From Porpolomopsis calyptriformis (taxonomy: Eukaryota; Basidiomycota; Agaricomycetes; Agaricales; Hygrophoraceae), in contig OX621173.1 in the NCBI GenBank assembly GCA_951640195.1, positions 1 to 39,303 of the forward strand: a stretch of 39,303 bases of DNA. The letters are read 5' to 3'. Position numbers and translations under genes: made by a program. Below are positions 11,301 through 22,270 of this stretch, piece by piece. The first letter of the stretch is position 1. Each line of letters begins with the position of its first letter. The notes below the pieces were generated by a model that was not told where the DNA came from, searched no databases, and was given only the letters and a program-made list of their open reading frames with translations.

Positions 11301-13687
11301 ATCATGCCTGCTCTGCCAGTGGTTTTAGCCAACTACACCGGAATTATGGAGTATCTTCCTACAAGCGTCAGTAATCTCCAATGGAAAATAGGGACAAGAC
11401 GTACGACCAAGACCATTCCCCTCACACCTGAAGCATTTTCTTCCATGCGAACCACTCTCTGCGACATCATAAATAACCAGCCCGATCTCCTAGGCCGATT
11501 CGGGTCCTTTTTCTTTGTTGTAGATGCTCGAGGTATCAAACTGCTCTCTAAGCAGCACCACCCAACCGAGAATATATATCAGGCACTCTGTTCGATGATT
11601 CCTAACATGGACTGGGATTATATGAAGGACCGATCGCATGGAGAACTCTTGCTTGATCTTGGGATTTCATACCATCCTCCTTCTAGGGAGGATCAGGAGC
11701 CATTGGTAGGGCTGTGGAGGTTAGATAGGATCGACGACTCGTACGACCTTATGGGGATGAAAAAAGGAATGACCCATTATACTGCCATGTTTGGAGCTTA
11801 TGGAGGGAGACAGGCTGAAACCAAGTTGAAGAAAAGTCGGCTTGTACACCTTTGCTTCCGATCCAGCTACAACCTTTGCTTTGAGGTGGTGCGACTTCCT
11901 GGCCAAACGAACTACCTATGTGATGACTGTGATGCAGTCAAGACAAATGACCGATTCATGACTAGCTGTGATCACTGGAAAAAGCTGTTTCAATCTTCTC
12001 AAATCCAGTCATTCGGCGTTAGAGAAGAAGTTAGAGGGAGTGGGTTAGCCATTATAAAGCTTCTTGATGTAGCATCTGAAAAGGTAAGCAGCGAAATAAC
12101 TGCAAACTAGAAATGTCTAATGATTGCCAGGCACAAGACTATATGTCGTCTGACCCTATCATTTGGATCAAGTCGAGCCTCTTTTTCAAGTTGTTGGCAA
12201 GAAGGCTAGCAGAGTTTCAAAACGTCCAACTACACCTTTCACGAAATCGACCAAGCAACTATGGGATGATGGCTACGCTTATCATCCACCTGATTAAGCA
12301 CACCATGGTCACGCCAAGGATAAAGCACACATTCTTGAATGATGTGTTGCGAGACCTTCGTTTCAGTTCGATAATGTGGAGGTTCGGAATGTTCTTTCTT
12401 CACGACCTCAAGTTGAAGAAAGGAGTGCTATCTCTAAGAGAACTACCGGAGGAGGATCCAGCTGAGGTTATCCAAGCGTATGGACAGTCCTTGAAGAAGC
12501 CACAGGCAACTCAAGCCAACCAGCCATATCACCTTATTCAAATGTATCAGCAAGATGCGTGCCCTTGGGGTCCTGATCCATCTTGGTCAAGAATTCAGAA
12601 ACTGTTGGAAACCGAGCCAGAGATTTTCCTTAGGGAATGGAGGTTGGATGATGACTGGGAAGCTCCTGAACTGCTTTACACAAAGCTGTTGTTTGTTGAG
12701 TTCACGCATCAGCTGTGGCTAAGTCTGGCAGAGCAGTTTGCATCAGCAGGTGTTTTACCCAAGCCAACCACAGTTCAGGAAGCAATGGAGACTTGGACGG
12801 TACCTGCGATTCAGCATATCATAGGCATTGACCATTGCCGATTCCTTCCTTCGAGCTGTGGCCTTAAAGGAAAGCTTCCTTTGAGTCACTCCCATGATCT
12901 ATCATTTTCAGCACGTCGGGCAACCTTCTTCCCTGAACAAACTATCCAGATCCCAGAGAATTCAGTCTGGAAACCATACACCCAGCCTGGAGGATATATC
13001 TCCACTTACCACCAATATCTTGTGGATTGGGATATGGATGAAGGTGATCAGCTCTGCCGTGAATTGGACAATATATTTGGCCAGTTACAATGCCTTCCTG
13101 TAGGTGGCCTATCAAATAAAAAGGGGAAACAAGTCATATGGGGGATGAAATCAGGCAAGATCAACTTTATTTCGAATTCAAAGTTCTATCGGATTGAAGA
13201 AATTGGGAAAGAGGTGGCTGCGCGTCCACGAACTCAGGTCCTAAAAAGGCCTCATGCTTCAAAGAATATACTTCAGAGACGACTAGATGAAACCTTGGGG
13301 AGATCGATAAAACCACCTATTCGGAGCCGAAAGTCTGCCAAAATCTACCAAAAACGAAAGCCTCCTGTGAGACAGAAAGCAGACAACAATCCTTCAGGTT
13401 CAGAGAGCGGGAAAGAGCAACAGGTTAGGGTTACTCGCTCAAAGGCCAAGGCTGCCCAGAAAGACGAGGGAAGAAAGGGGGTGAGTGGTGTGCGGATAAC
13501 TCGGTCAAGAATGAACGCTGCTAGGAAAGATGCGGAGAGAGAAGATTCAGGTTCAGGAAGACATATAGTAGGTAGATCTCAGTCAAGAGTCAAGGCTGCT
13601 AGGGAACAGGCAGATTTAGAGTCTGATTCCGATTCCGATTCATTAGAGTACACAGATGAGCCAGGATCAGAGCAATCTAGTAGCTAA
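8320..13687 (+). CDS. Giant protein of unknown function (about 1,644 aa), 9 exons
   Basis: Exons 8320-8397, 8482-8640, 8688-8828, 8882-8895, 8947-9024, 9074-9222, 9271-9791, 9846-12083 and 12131-13687 total 4,935 nt in a single frame, which strongly supports the model. A further 69-nt stretch (10162-10230) with intron-like ends may also be spliced. The N-terminus (1-205) is Ser/Asp-rich. Residues of about 210-420 resemble a Ulp1-type protease fold, with ADTGSW where active enzymes have a DCG motif, so this part is probably inactive; this is a weak call. An Asp/Asn tract lies at about 520-545. A CxxC (YLCDDCD) occurs near the middle. The C-terminal 90 residues hold three basic repeats (VRVTRSKAKAAQKD, VRITRSRMNAARKD and a weaker third) and a Ser/Asp tail. 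It may bind nucleic acid or chromatin. I do not recognise the family. Confidence 0.75.
10262..10340 (+). repeat. Coding GAY/AAY microsatellite (acidic tract)
   Basis: Near-perfect GAC/GAT/AAC/AAT triplets encode a run of Asp and Asn inside the giant protein. Repeat length is likely to vary between strains. Confidence 0.8.
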
Positions 13688-13740
13688 TGTATCGATTTGA
13701 AGATTATATATTCACAGGTCTATTCTACCTATATGTGTTA

Positions 13741-15740
13741 CACTGCTCATTGTGGTACCCCAATCAGTCTGCCCATGGGGATGTGGTTATTCTGGGATGT
13801 TATCACACTAATGCTATTGATTGAACATAACATGCTGATGGTTAGAGAGCTCGGTGAGAAGTTGAAGGTATAACCTCTGATACCTCTTGCATGCTAATTA
13901 CGGTACCCCAATTATTCCACACATGAGGATTGGACTACTCCTGATGTTTGTAGCACCAATGCTATTGATTGAACATAAAATCCTGATGCTTAGAGGGCTC
14001 TCTGATAAGTTGAAGGTATACCCTCCCATACCTGTTGTATACTTATTGCGGCACCCTAGTTAATCCACACATGATGATTGAACTATTCCTAACCTTTGTA
14101 ATACTCATGCTATTGATTGAACATAAAATCCTGATACTCGGAGAGCTCTGTGATAAGTTGAAGGTATATCATCCGATACTTCTTACATACTATACCCCAA
14201 TCATTCCACACATGAGGATTAGACTACTCCTGACCTTTGTAACACTAATGCTGTTGATTTAACATAAAATCCCGATGCTTAGAGAGCTCTCTGATAAGTT
14301 AAAGGTATACCACCCCATGATATCTTATATACTTATTGCGGCACCCTAGTCAATCCATACACGAGGATTAGACTATTCCCAATGTTTATAACACTAATGC
14401 TATTGATTGAACATGAAATCCTGATGCTCAGAGAGCTCTGTGATAACTTGAAGGTATACCCCCCCCTACCTCCTGTATACTTCTTGCGGCACCCCAGTCT
14501 ATCTACACATGATGATTGGACTATTCCCAATGTTTGTAACACAGGTGCTATTGATTGAACATGAAATCCTGATGCTCAGAGAGCTCTGTGATAAGTTAGA
14601 GATATACCCCCCTATACCCCTTATATAGCTTATTGCAGTGCCTCATTCTGTCCATATATTGTCATTCCAAGCATCTGTAACACTGGTGCTATTGATTGAA
14701 CATGAAATTGTGATGTTTAAAGAGGTCTGTGATAAGTTGGAGATATACTCCCCCATACCCCTTATATAGCTTATTGCAGTACCTCATTCTGACCATATAT
14801 TGTTATTCCGAGCATCTATAACACTGGTGCTATTGATTGAACATGAAATTGTGATGTTTAAAGAGGTCTGTGATAAGTTGGAGATATACTCCCTCATACC
14901 CTTTATATACCTTATTGGAGTGCCTTATTCTACCCATATATTGTTATTCCGAGCATCTATGACACTAGTGCTATTGATTGAACATGAAATTATGATGTTT
15001 AAAGATGTCTGTAATAAGTTGGAGATATACCCCCCCATACCCCTTATATAACTGATTGCGGTACCCCAAATGGTCTATAACTTAGGATTTTTGTATTCCC
15101 CACCTCTATGACACTGGGGCTATTGATTGAATATAAAACCCAGGTTTTTAAAGACCTCTGTAATAAGTTGGAGATATACCCCCCCATACCCCTTATATAG
15201 CTTATTGCGGTACCTTATTCTGCCTATACATCAGGATTTTGTTATTCCGAGCCTCTATGACACTACTGCTATCGATTGAACATGAAATCCTGATTTTTAA
15301 AGAGCTCTGTGATAAGTTGGAGATATACCCCCCCATACCCCTTATATAGCTTATTGCGGTACCCCAAATGGTCTATAAATCAGGATTTTTGTATTCCCAG
15401 TATCTGTGACACTAGTGCTATCGATTGAACATAAAATCCTGATTTTTAAAGAGCTCTGTGATAAGTTGGAGATATACCCCCCCCATACCCCTTATATCAC
15501 TGATTGCGGTACCCCAAATGGTCCATAAATCGGGATTTTTGTATTCCCCACCTCTATGACACTGGGGCTATCGATTGAATATGAAACCCCGATTTTTAGA
15601 GCAGTCTATAGCTACTTATACTTATGCCTCCTCCTAAAACCTTACTATCTTCCACCACGACATACCAAATGCTCTAAAAATCGGAATTGTCTGTGGGCCC
15701 ACCATTAGTTCACTGTGCCTATTGAATGGACATGAAATTG
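13741..15740. repeat. Tandem array, about 14 units of 141-151 bp
   Basis: The core CTATTGATTGAACAT (with small changes) recurs at 13814, 13962, 14110, 14251, 14400, 14548, 14689, 14830, 14971, 15120, 15269, 15418, 15568 and 15719. Spacings are 141 or 148-151 bp. Other shared blocks are TTATTGCGGTACCCC, a pyrimidine run ending CCCCCATACC and GTGATAAGTTGGAGATATAC. In several units ATCAGGATTT and its inverse AAATCCTGAT flank about 45 bp, so each unit could form a hairpin. The array begins about 50 bp after the giant gene's stop. Open frames inside it are by-products of 141 being a multiple of 3. Confidence 0.92.
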
Positions 15741-15916
15741 TGATTTATAGAGTGCAATACAATAGCTGGGCTGCATAATGGTATAAATGGAGTGTTTTAC
15801 ATATATCTCAAGAATGGGACCGCCGATTTTTTTAATTTATGGCTTAAACTGATTGTATTGGGATGCCCTAACGATCCCCCAAAGAATTTTGAATTAATTT
15901 TGTGCCAGCATTTTGG
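15741..15916. other. Spacer between the array and the P-loop gene
   Basis: AT-rich sequence without a recognisable gene or repeat. Confidence 0.4.
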
Positions 15917-16856
15917 TCATTTTGTTGATAATGGGTCCCTGAAAGGTAGCGGTGAGTGAAAGCCGCTGGTGTGTTCAAGAGTGTCAGAGATGATATTTGT
16001 CACGTCCTTAGAACCAATGGTGGACTGATCGGCAACGCATGTGAAGTAAAGGCCCCAACGATGAGATAGACCTTCAAGAATCAACCTTGTCTTGCCCAAG
16101 CCTGAAGTATTGCAGAGTAGGCTTGAAAATGCTGTCAATTATAATACATCGAAAGGAGTCTTGACTGACATGTTTCTATTCTTCCTGAACATTCTGTCAA
16201 TTCGGCCTGAAATTTCATGCTTGCCACTAGACCATCTACCAAGATCATGCAGCAGTAAGCTCGGCGAACCGTCGATCGAGGGGATCGCTAGATCTTTGAA
16301 ATGAAGATCCCGGGACCAATCGAATGAGTCGTCGGGGGTCCACAGGGGTAGCTTACGCTGCCCTAAAAGGTACTCCCGCAATTCTGACTCAATCTCCTCC
16401 AGAAATCCAACAATCCGCTGTTTGGTTATTGGTGACCTTTCGGGCGACGACGGTGCCTCAGGCAGATCATCGGGTAGAAATTGCGCATTAGTCGGGGTTG
16501 TCATCTTTTTGAGCAAATCTGCAAGAGATATGGAGTCAACACAGGTCGCGGTAACAGGGTTGGTGCATACGGTGGTTACGGATTTTCTGGTATTTCTTCA
16601 TTAAATGGGCTTCTTTGAGCATTATGAGAAGCTCTGGGTTGTCCGCAAGGAGGTTCTTGCAAGCCGAAGTATCCAAGTATGTCTGATCCAACGGTTGATC
16701 GTGCGCAGCATAGATATTGCGCGCATTAAGAACGACAACGGCTAGAAGATCGGCGGCGGTTTTCTCATCTTCCAGCTGTTCGACACTTGTATTGTACCAC
16801 GGGGTAGGCAGAGATTTATCAAGCTGAGCTTGTTCCCGGTCAGTGACGTTTGTCAT
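15917..16856 (-). pseudogene. P-loop NTPase-like gene with in-frame stop
   Basis: The first exon starts at ATG 16856 and ends near 16585. A second begins at about 16524 after an intron ending CTTGCAG. The reading then continues to 15917. A Walker A-like NTSGLGKTRLILEG is followed by WGLYFT, a layout I associate with expanded, poorly characterised Agaricomycete proteins. A TAA (16141-16139) lies in frame about 12 codons before the P-loop. No convincing intron removes it, so the gene is probably broken or carries an unusual splice. The region after the P-loop is only about 55 residues long, far short for a full NTPase domain. Function is unknown. Confidence 0.45.
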
Positions 16857-17376
16857 GGGCGTCGCTAGTTAAGGAGATGACTGTTGTAGCTGTTTGAATT
16901 GCTCACGCTTTGACGTCACCGCCACAGAGTCACAGAGCAAGATCGAAAGAAGAGAATCCAACGATCATCAACGCTGCTTCGACCTGCACTGCTCCACCCT
17001 TAAAATATGTTCACCTACTTAGGCTGCAACTTTCAAAGAGAGATAGCGGCAGTTCCTGGGCATGAAAAGGACAGACCAATATGCAGAAAATACCATACGG
17101 CGAAGGCTCGGAGCCGAAAATGTACCAACGTCCACAGAACGTCCACAGAAAGATCCAACATGTGATGTGGCATCGTTACTAATTTAAGCGTTCGGATGGT
17201 GGCTTTGGCACGGCGAGTGACTATAAAACCAAGGCTACCGTCTGAGCATTGCGATTTAGAACTTTCTCTTCCCCGTCACTTACTCAACAAAAAATCAAAG
17301 GTGACCGTCAGTTGTTTTATCCCGCAACTATAAAACTCCTCTTACACACTCTTTCAACCAGAAAGTACTTTGCAAC
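16857..17376. promoter_or_regulatory. Divergent intergenic region
   Basis: This 520-bp gap separates the starts of the P-loop gene (minus) and the small gene at 17377 (plus). A tandem duplication of ACGTCCACAGA lies near 17130-17150. No clear TATA box was identified. Confidence 0.35.
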
Positions 17377-17998
17377 ATGTCCGCACAACATGATGTTCCA
17401 GGACGAACGAGATGTTACAATGGGGATATTGATATTGTTGGGCAGCTTTGGTGGCAAGTCTGGGAGACTCACGCCTATCAAATGAGAGTTCGCCCTAACA
17501 TGTATGTCTTTATTCCTCGCTCCAAGTGTCTGTCCGTTGATCTGTACTTCAGCAGCCGCACTAAACCTGTCCGCTTGCGGGTGACAGATGCAAGCGTACA
17601 ATTCTTTGCCCATTCGACCTGCCTCCGCCTCCCTGTGAAAAATGCATCACCTCTGTGGGATCAGGTTTGTTTTGCTCTTTGTCTTGTCTTACTGTGCTGA
17701 TCTTCATTGTTCATGTGCGCCATAGTTTCTCCATTTCATTGGGGAATCGGTGCAGCTACCTGAGGCTGAAGGGTCACAGATTATGGCACAGAAAAACGAT
17801 TCCTTTCTAGCCGATCTAGAAACAAACGTCAAAATATTCTTGATTGCTTGTGCGAGAGTTAATTGGCAAGCATGGTTTATACTAACTTCTTATTTCTACT
17901 AACTATGTTCTCTACGGCAGCGGACGCGAGTGCGACGTGCTCCTGCGCCTAGTGTGGTTGTTCCTCCGGTTCCTTCTAAAACACCGCGTGCTCCATAA
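17377..17998 (+). CDS. Small conserved-looking protein, 3 exons, function unknown
   Basis: Exon 1 (17377-17664) and exon 2 (from 17726) are joined by a good GT-AG intron and keep the frame. The protein begins MSAQHDVPGRTRCYNG and has an aromatic-rich segment (WWQVWETHAYQ). The third exon from 17921 most plausibly reads a basic, Pro-rich tail (RTRVRRAPAPSVVV) ending at 17998. That needs a donor near 17859. The alternative donor at 17875 shifts frame and extends the ORF to 18509. No domain is recognised. Confidence 0.5.
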
Positions 17999-18690
17999 AA
18001 CACCCCGCGAATCCAGCCTTAATCGTGCATATTACATTGCCAACATTGCTGTAGAAGCTCCCGCTTTGGTTGGAGCGATTATGACGGGGGGGGGCATTCT
18101 GTGTCAAGCGGACCATTTATTCCACAAACGCTTGACGTCATCCACCTCTGGGGGATCCTTTATGCTGGTCAAATCAATCACTCCGCTCGACATCTCTGAC
18201 TTCAACCAGCGACATGATGGACAAGATCTTCCCAGTGCATTGTTTGGCGGCTCCTTCAGCAAAGTGGCACTTGACCTCTGCAGGGACCGGCAAGATACCT
18301 GGTTCTACCCCACTCTCTCGAAGGACAGTGCCACAGGTGCGTCTACAACAGACACCAGCGACGAAATCACAATGCTCCTGGAGTCGTGCGTAGCAGCCAC
18401 TCTGCATGAGGGAATGGGCATTACCGCCAAATGGGTCTACTGGGGACAGATGGCCATACTCGAAAGCTGGTGGGTGGAGGAGGAACGGGGCCTTTCGCCT
18501 AGTTATTAAGCCGTATAAACAAAGGATCGACCGGACCCTTTCTTTTGTACATTCCTTTTGGTGTGTGCCCTTTGTCTTTCTGCTGTAGCTACAGAGTAAT
18601 CCCACATGCTACCGGATCACCGCTCACGGATGAGTTTCATGAATTCAGCAGCAAATAGCCAGCCACATAAACTTGGATGGGTGATTGACG
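17999..18690. other. Region with an unassigned 190-codon open frame (plus)
   Basis: A plus-strand frame from about 17937 to 18509 overlaps the tail of the preceding gene. It could be its alternative last exon. The composition is unremarkable and no motif is visible. I see no other gene before the TPR pseudogene. Confidence 0.25.
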
Positions 18691-19424
18691 CCAAGATGTT
18701 CCTCGCAGCCAGCTGGTGCCCACTTGAAGAGTGCCTTAGCCCTGTCGTGTGGTTCTTGTGAATTGCAAACAAATGCGAGGTTGTTCAGCGATAGCGATGT
18801 AAGTGTGTCTGGGTGGTCAGCATCCAGATAACGCTTGGAGCCAACTAATGCCTGCCTGTGGAGGGTCTTAGCCTTGTCATATTGTCGCTATGAGTTGTTC
18901 ACCAACGCAAGCGTGGATGGGTGGTCGGCACCCAGGTGTTCCTCGGAGGCAGCTAACGCCCGCTTGTAAAGGGTCTCAGCCTTGTCATATTGTCCTTGCG
19001 ACTCGTAAATAAATGCAAGATTGATTACCAGCGTAAGCGCGGAGGGGTCAGCACCCAGATGTTTCTCACAGCCAGTTAGCATGATAACCAGTAGATGAAT
19101 CACCCCCGGCCAATGGTACTCCAAAAGATGAAGATTGACCAGATGCGGTAGGGGAGAGGTATTGAGGTTGAGATCGACTTCGGTCCCATTGAAGGAATGA
19201 CAATGGAGGCAAGTCGGTGAATGAGCTGTGTCAACAATATCTATTCTAAAATGTGTAGCCCCTCTCACAACCTCCCCTTTTACCTTCACCATTTTCACCC
19301 TGTGCATCTCTTTCGCTTTTTCGTTGATCTCCGACACCTCTTGCGTATTCAAGAATCCAATATTCCAATACCCTAGTGTCGTGCGCGCACCATCTGCATC
19401 TATGTGCCCGCTGGCGTCCCTCAT
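18690..19424 (-). pseudogene. Decayed TPR-repeat protein gene (kinesin-light-chain-like repeats)
   Basis: The minus strand encodes TPR units of about 42 residues with the pattern AFIYESQGQYDKAETLYKRAL followed by HLGADHPSTLALVNN. A stop TAG then interrupts the next repeat exactly in frame (NNS*RQYDKAK, about 18895). After the stop the same frame continues as two more degenerate repeats (HPDTLTSLSLNNLAF and AGCEEHLGVNHPSKF). The TAG looks like a CAG to TAG change. TPR domains of this kind form the C-terminus of fungal NLR-like receptors; no nucleotide-binding domain is seen here. The 5' part (to 19424) lacks repeats. Confidence 0.65.
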
Positions 19425-19427
19425 CAA

Positions 19428-20463
19428 ACTCCGTATTTGTATCTACGTCCATTAGAGCAATGGCAGCGAGGCCGCGATGCTGACACCGTCATACAGGTGA
19501 CGGCGAGCGCGAGCGTCAAAGTGGAGGCTGTAATCTATCTGGAAGGGTCCCAATGGCTTCGTAATACTTCAGATCGATTAATTCAACAGCTGCAATGAAA
19601 TGGTAAGGCGGAAGCACCCACGTCACGGCAGCTCTTGCAATCTCCCGCATCCATTTTCTGTCGGTCTTCCTTCCCTCTCACAACTTCCTCGTACGCAAAG
19701 TCACACCCTTCGTTGTGAGCAGGATCTATAGTGTAAAGGGTGTTTATCGTGGTTTTGGTACGACATAGTTTATGTTGAATGCTGGTCAAAGAACAACACA
19801 AGAGACAAGACGCACTTGGAAACTTGCTGAGCGTACCTTCCATGACCCTTGTAAGCTGAATGGTCATTTAAAACCCTATTGGTGGGCTCAGTGGCCACAG
19901 GCACTCGCAAAGCTGTGGATTGCATAGGTTCCAGATCATTCTTGTCCTCTTTCTCACGGAGTTTCCTATGAGTATGTGCTTTCTCTCCCTTCAAGAGATT
20001 TGCATGACCGGAATCTGAATTCTCGGGCAGAGACCTCGAGTCTTCCTTAACACAGATTCCCAAGTTGTAGTCCGTATTGGGAGGCATCCGAGGATGTCGT
20101 GCCAGATGTTGGCCTGGTGAACCAATATTGATAGCAGGTTTCATCCTGATAGCATTGGACTGGGCAGAAACAGATGGGGAGGGATCGGGATATACTGGAT
20201 CTGGGGCTGGGCATAATGCGGGATGTGTGGAGAAAGACAACGTTCTAGACCAAAATCCAAAATCACAGATGATGGATCCAGGGGTCGTTGAGGCCCTTAG
20301 CGCAAACAAACGCAGTAACACCCTCCCAATAACCTGATAATTTAGTTGGCTCGACCCCTTCGCCTGTTCATTGCCTTGCGCTACCCATATCCAAATCCAA
20401 ATCCAAATCCTACATCCTACATTTACATCGCTGTACAAATACACCATCTCCGTATACATACAC
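19428..20463. other. Region without a supported gene
   Basis: A 234-codon minus frame (19770-20474) is open but has no recognisable domain or clear splice structure. A CCAAAT microsatellite lies near 20390-20410. It may be degraded coding sequence or chance. Confidence 0.35.
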
Positions 20464-21193
20464 CTAATCCTCACCCCCGTCCTCTTTGCACATCATCGCT
20501 ACCTTGTTGATCTCCTTCACAAACATCCCGTCATACAAACTATACCACTTCGAAGGTTTCGTAAACGCGATCGACCCACCCTGCCTCCGTGGCCGACTAA
20601 AACAAACCTCGGTTCCCAGTATCGCCACACCAAGCACACTTTTTGCCCATCGCGCACCCTCTTCCCCGAGAATCACCATGTAATCGTGTAATTGCTTTTG
20701 AATTTCGTCTTTCGCCTTCTCCGATGATTCTCCTTCTCGCTTGTAAACCGAGCCGATTTCAATAATCAGCCGAACCTTGTCGTATTTCTCCTCATCGTTG
20801 TAATAGCTTGTCACGATAAAATCCGGGTACCGTTTTTGCTCCCGTTTCGAGACATATTGTCCTGCAGAGCTCTTTAATCAGAGCCATCCACATCTTCTGA
20901 GCCAACATACCTGTCGAATCAACACTCATCATACTCGTGTTACCGACATCCAACAGCCCATCCTCCTCTACCAAGCCCTCCATCCCCACCACCATCTCCA
21001 CCTCCTCTTCTGACATTATCTGCCGAATCAGCCCCTGGGGCTTCACCATCTCATCTGGGAACTTGAGGTTCAAGTACTTGTCTATCGGCCCATACTGTGA
21101 GCGCTGCAGCCTAGGCACCTTTGTGGCCCAGCTTGCGATTCTATTTCGAAGTTTCTGTGGAATCCTGCTATCCTCTGGGTCGAAATCAACCAT
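20464..21193 (-). CDS. Putative PD-(D/E)xK-like fold protein, 2 exons
   Basis: Exon 1 (21193-20911) and exon 2 (20861-20464) join across a 49-nt GT-AG intron (20910-20862) without a frame change, giving about 226 aa. The second half contains RYPDFIVTSYY, then LIIEIGSVYK about 20 residues on. This is the PD...ExK spacing of the PD-(D/E)xK nuclease-like fold, but Gly replaces the expected Lys. Either catalysis is lost or the match is fortuitous. A long helix follows (KAKDEIQKQLHDYM). It is divergent from the gene at 21448. Function is unknown. Confidence 0.5.
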
Positions 21194-21447
21194 CTGTAGA
21201 CAACAATCATCCTTTGAAGTAGCAGCAGAACAAGAGGAAGAAGACAGAATACTACCTACCGTTACCGTCTGTCCCCGTCAGCCCAAATAAAGCTGATCTC
21301 GTTTATTTGCAGATGTTAGGCTACTTCCTCTTTCCCAACGACCTCCACCCACCTACACACCCCAGCAATACTCACTACCGAGGTTTGTACACTGGAAAGC
21401 ATAGTATTTCATCTCAATCTCACATCTTACATCTATTTGGACAAAGC

Positions 21448-21911
21448 ATGGTCAGAATTTTCGCAGGATACACAATTGACCAGGATGAACTTGTCCATTT
21501 CCTCAATGCCCAAGGCTTGGGCCCTGCCCCTGGAGAACCCCAGTTAACTGTTACCGAAGCCTGGATGAATTTCATGAGCTGGCGAGCCCTAAAGCCACGA
21601 CGTGGAGATTTAAAAACGTTGCTTCCATGGCCCCAATGTCCCTCACATTTTCCTCCACCTCTCCCACATGCTCACATTCAATTCCCAATGCAGACTGGTA
21701 TGATCAGGGTGGAAATCATGTCCATGCCTTCATCACAAGGCGTACCAATGACATCAACAACCCGAACCTTCGCTTCAAGGAGATGCCAATAGATCTCGAG
21801 ATCCGGGACAGGTTCATTGCCAACACGGGCAATATCCTGGACCCAAGCAAGATGAAGTTTTGGAGCTTGCCCGAGGACGTTTTGCGTGTCCCCTTAGGCC
21901 TTCCCTTCTAG
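21448..21911 (+). pseudogene. Small gene split by a frame change, function unknown
   Basis: The frame starting MVRIFAGYTIDQDELVHFL (ATG 21448) is protein-like up to about 21590. Downstream a different frame becomes protein-like (WRFKNVASMAPMSL, then WYDQGGNHVHAFITRR) and runs to the stop at 21911. No standard intron joins them, so a single-base indel near 21585-21600 or a sequencing error is the simplest explanation. The combined product would be about 154 aa. No domain is recognised. It shares a 254-bp divergent promoter region with the PD-(D/E)xK-like gene. Confidence 0.45.
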
Positions 21912-22270
21912 GTTCGTTTTCTAATACAGCGACCTATAATCGCCAATTTGTAATATATTTCCCCCATAACCACTTCCCAAGACAGGTCAATATTGTTGCA
22001 CACATCCATGGCTGATGTGGGCGAAAGATCCTGCTGCAGAAGCTGAAATCAGCCACTTGTTGACCCCTCTTCGCCAGCGGGAAGCTTGCAGCTGCCAAAT
22101 CTCCTAGGGTCGTTTCACAATTTGAAAAGCAAAGCAGTGGATATTCTCTGTTACTTCTCGACATCATCATACACTTCAACATCTTCTTCTTCTTCTTCTT
22201 CTTCTTCTTCAACCACCCGACACTGATACATAACAACTAATTTTCGATATCGATATCCCTTTTAACGGCG
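21912..22270. other. Intergenic region with (TTC)n microsatellite
   Basis: An uninterrupted run of about ten TTC/CTT triplets lies at about 22181-22210. Nothing else is recognised. Confidence 0.5.

Noticed and set aside
14800..15051. 83-codon ORF with two repeated segments
   Set aside because: It spans two 141-bp units of the tandem array; 141 is a multiple of three, so the frame stays open by chance.
19770..20474. 234-codon minus-strand ORF as a gene
   Set aside because: It has low-complexity ends (Trp-Ile repeat from a CCAAAT microsatellite), no domain and no consistent introns.
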